This document shows positions 5,072 through 5,228 of a stretch of 5,228 nucleotides of DNA, one piece after another. The stretch is taken from contig CALJGH010000004.1 in NCBI GenBank assembly GCA_938073925.1, positions 1 through 5,228 of the forward strand, written 5' to 3'. The DNA comes from an uncultured Nitrospinaceae bacterium (GTDB lineage Bacteria; Nitrospinota; Nitrospinia; Nitrospinales; VA-1). Below the pieces are notes generated by a model. The model did not search any database, was not told the origin of the DNA, and saw only the letters and a program-made list of their open reading frames with translations. A program made the translations under genes and the position numbers. Every line of letters starts with the position of its first letter. Position 1 is the stretch's first letter.

Positions 5072-5228
5072 ATGGCTGAAGAAGATGAGATACTAGAAGA
5101 TCTGGAGGCCGCTGAGGCTAAGGGTAAAAAAAATCCAATGGTAATGATCATTGGCATTATTGTTGGTTTGCTACTACTGGGTGGAGGCGGATATTATGCC
5201 TATATTACATTTTTCCAGGAAAAACCGG
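5072..5228 (+). CDS. fliL: FliL-like flagellar basal-body protein, N-terminal part
   Basis: Only the first 52 codons are present; the gene runs off the right edge. The visible part has the architecture of FliL: a short charged cytoplasmic N-terminus rich in Glu, Asp and Lys (MAEEDEILEDLEAAEAKGKK), then one membrane segment at about residues 23-47 (MVMIIGIIVGLLLLGGGG, then YYAYITFF), leading to a periplasmic region starting QEKP. FliL is a single-pass inner-membrane protein that surrounds the stator near MotB and supports torque. The glycine run at the end of the membrane helix is common in FliL proteins. It has a good ribosome binding site and a near-consensus sigma-54 promoter, consistent with the head of a flagellar operon such as fliLMNOPQR, but the downstream genes are not in view. 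Another single-pass protein with an acidic N-terminus is possible because the diagnostic C-terminal domain is missing. Confidence 0.68.
   Translation, partial: MAEEDEILEDLEAAEAKGKKNPMVMIIGIIVGLLLLGGGGYYAYITFFQEKP

Noticed and set aside
1..5228. CRISPR arrays, tRNA or rRNA genes, insertion sequences
   Set aside because: No regularly spaced repeats, cloverleaf-like patterns, transposase-like proteins or terminal inverted repeats were seen on reading both strands.

Overview
The window suggests a Gram-negative, probably flagellated bacterium. Two proteins are outer-membrane beta-barrels with signal peptides and C-terminal Phe, and the right edge opens a gene that looks like fliL. Composition is fairly AT-rich between genes and visibly more GC-rich inside the ammonium transporter gene. 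The barrel types (alginate-export family and BBP2/OmpL-like) occur together in deltaproteobacteria-like, Nitrospinota and Nitrospirota lineages, but the sequence alone does not name the organism.

Layout. Bases 1-310 hold no convincing gene: a possible extended -10 promoter and a repeat/hairpin region with a doubtful 19-codon ORF. Bases 338-1750 (+) encode an alginate-export-family outer-membrane barrel. It converges on a BBP2-type porin (1901-3064, -), and a perfect 12-bp hairpin at 1857-1883 lies between the two stop codons as a likely shared terminator. Upstream of the porin on the same strand, 139 bases away, is an AmtB ammonium channel (3204-4526, -). It has all the pore residues, a cleavable signal peptide and the conserved C-terminal tail that contacts P-II proteins. 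No P-II gene (glnK/glnB) lies in the window.

Bases 4527-5071 form a long divergent regulatory region between amtB and the fliL-like gene (5072 to the edge, +). It holds a near-consensus sigma-54 promoter 85 bases ahead of the fliL-like start, a weaker sigma-54-like element facing amtB, a 13-bp palindrome in the amtB leader, a perfect GCCGATAA octamer (the sigma-28 -10 consensus), and a nested inverted repeat ending in six T's. The last two could bound a small plus-strand RNA of about 220 nt. This is the most speculative and most interesting idea here.

How the genes may work together: the porin would pass small solutes across the outer membrane and AmtB would take ammonium across the inner membrane, so these two could form an ammonium-acquisition unit. 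The alginate-family barrel and the flagellar gene appear to be separate neighbouring units. I see no mobile element, CRISPR array, tRNA or rRNA, and no clearly new multi-gene system.
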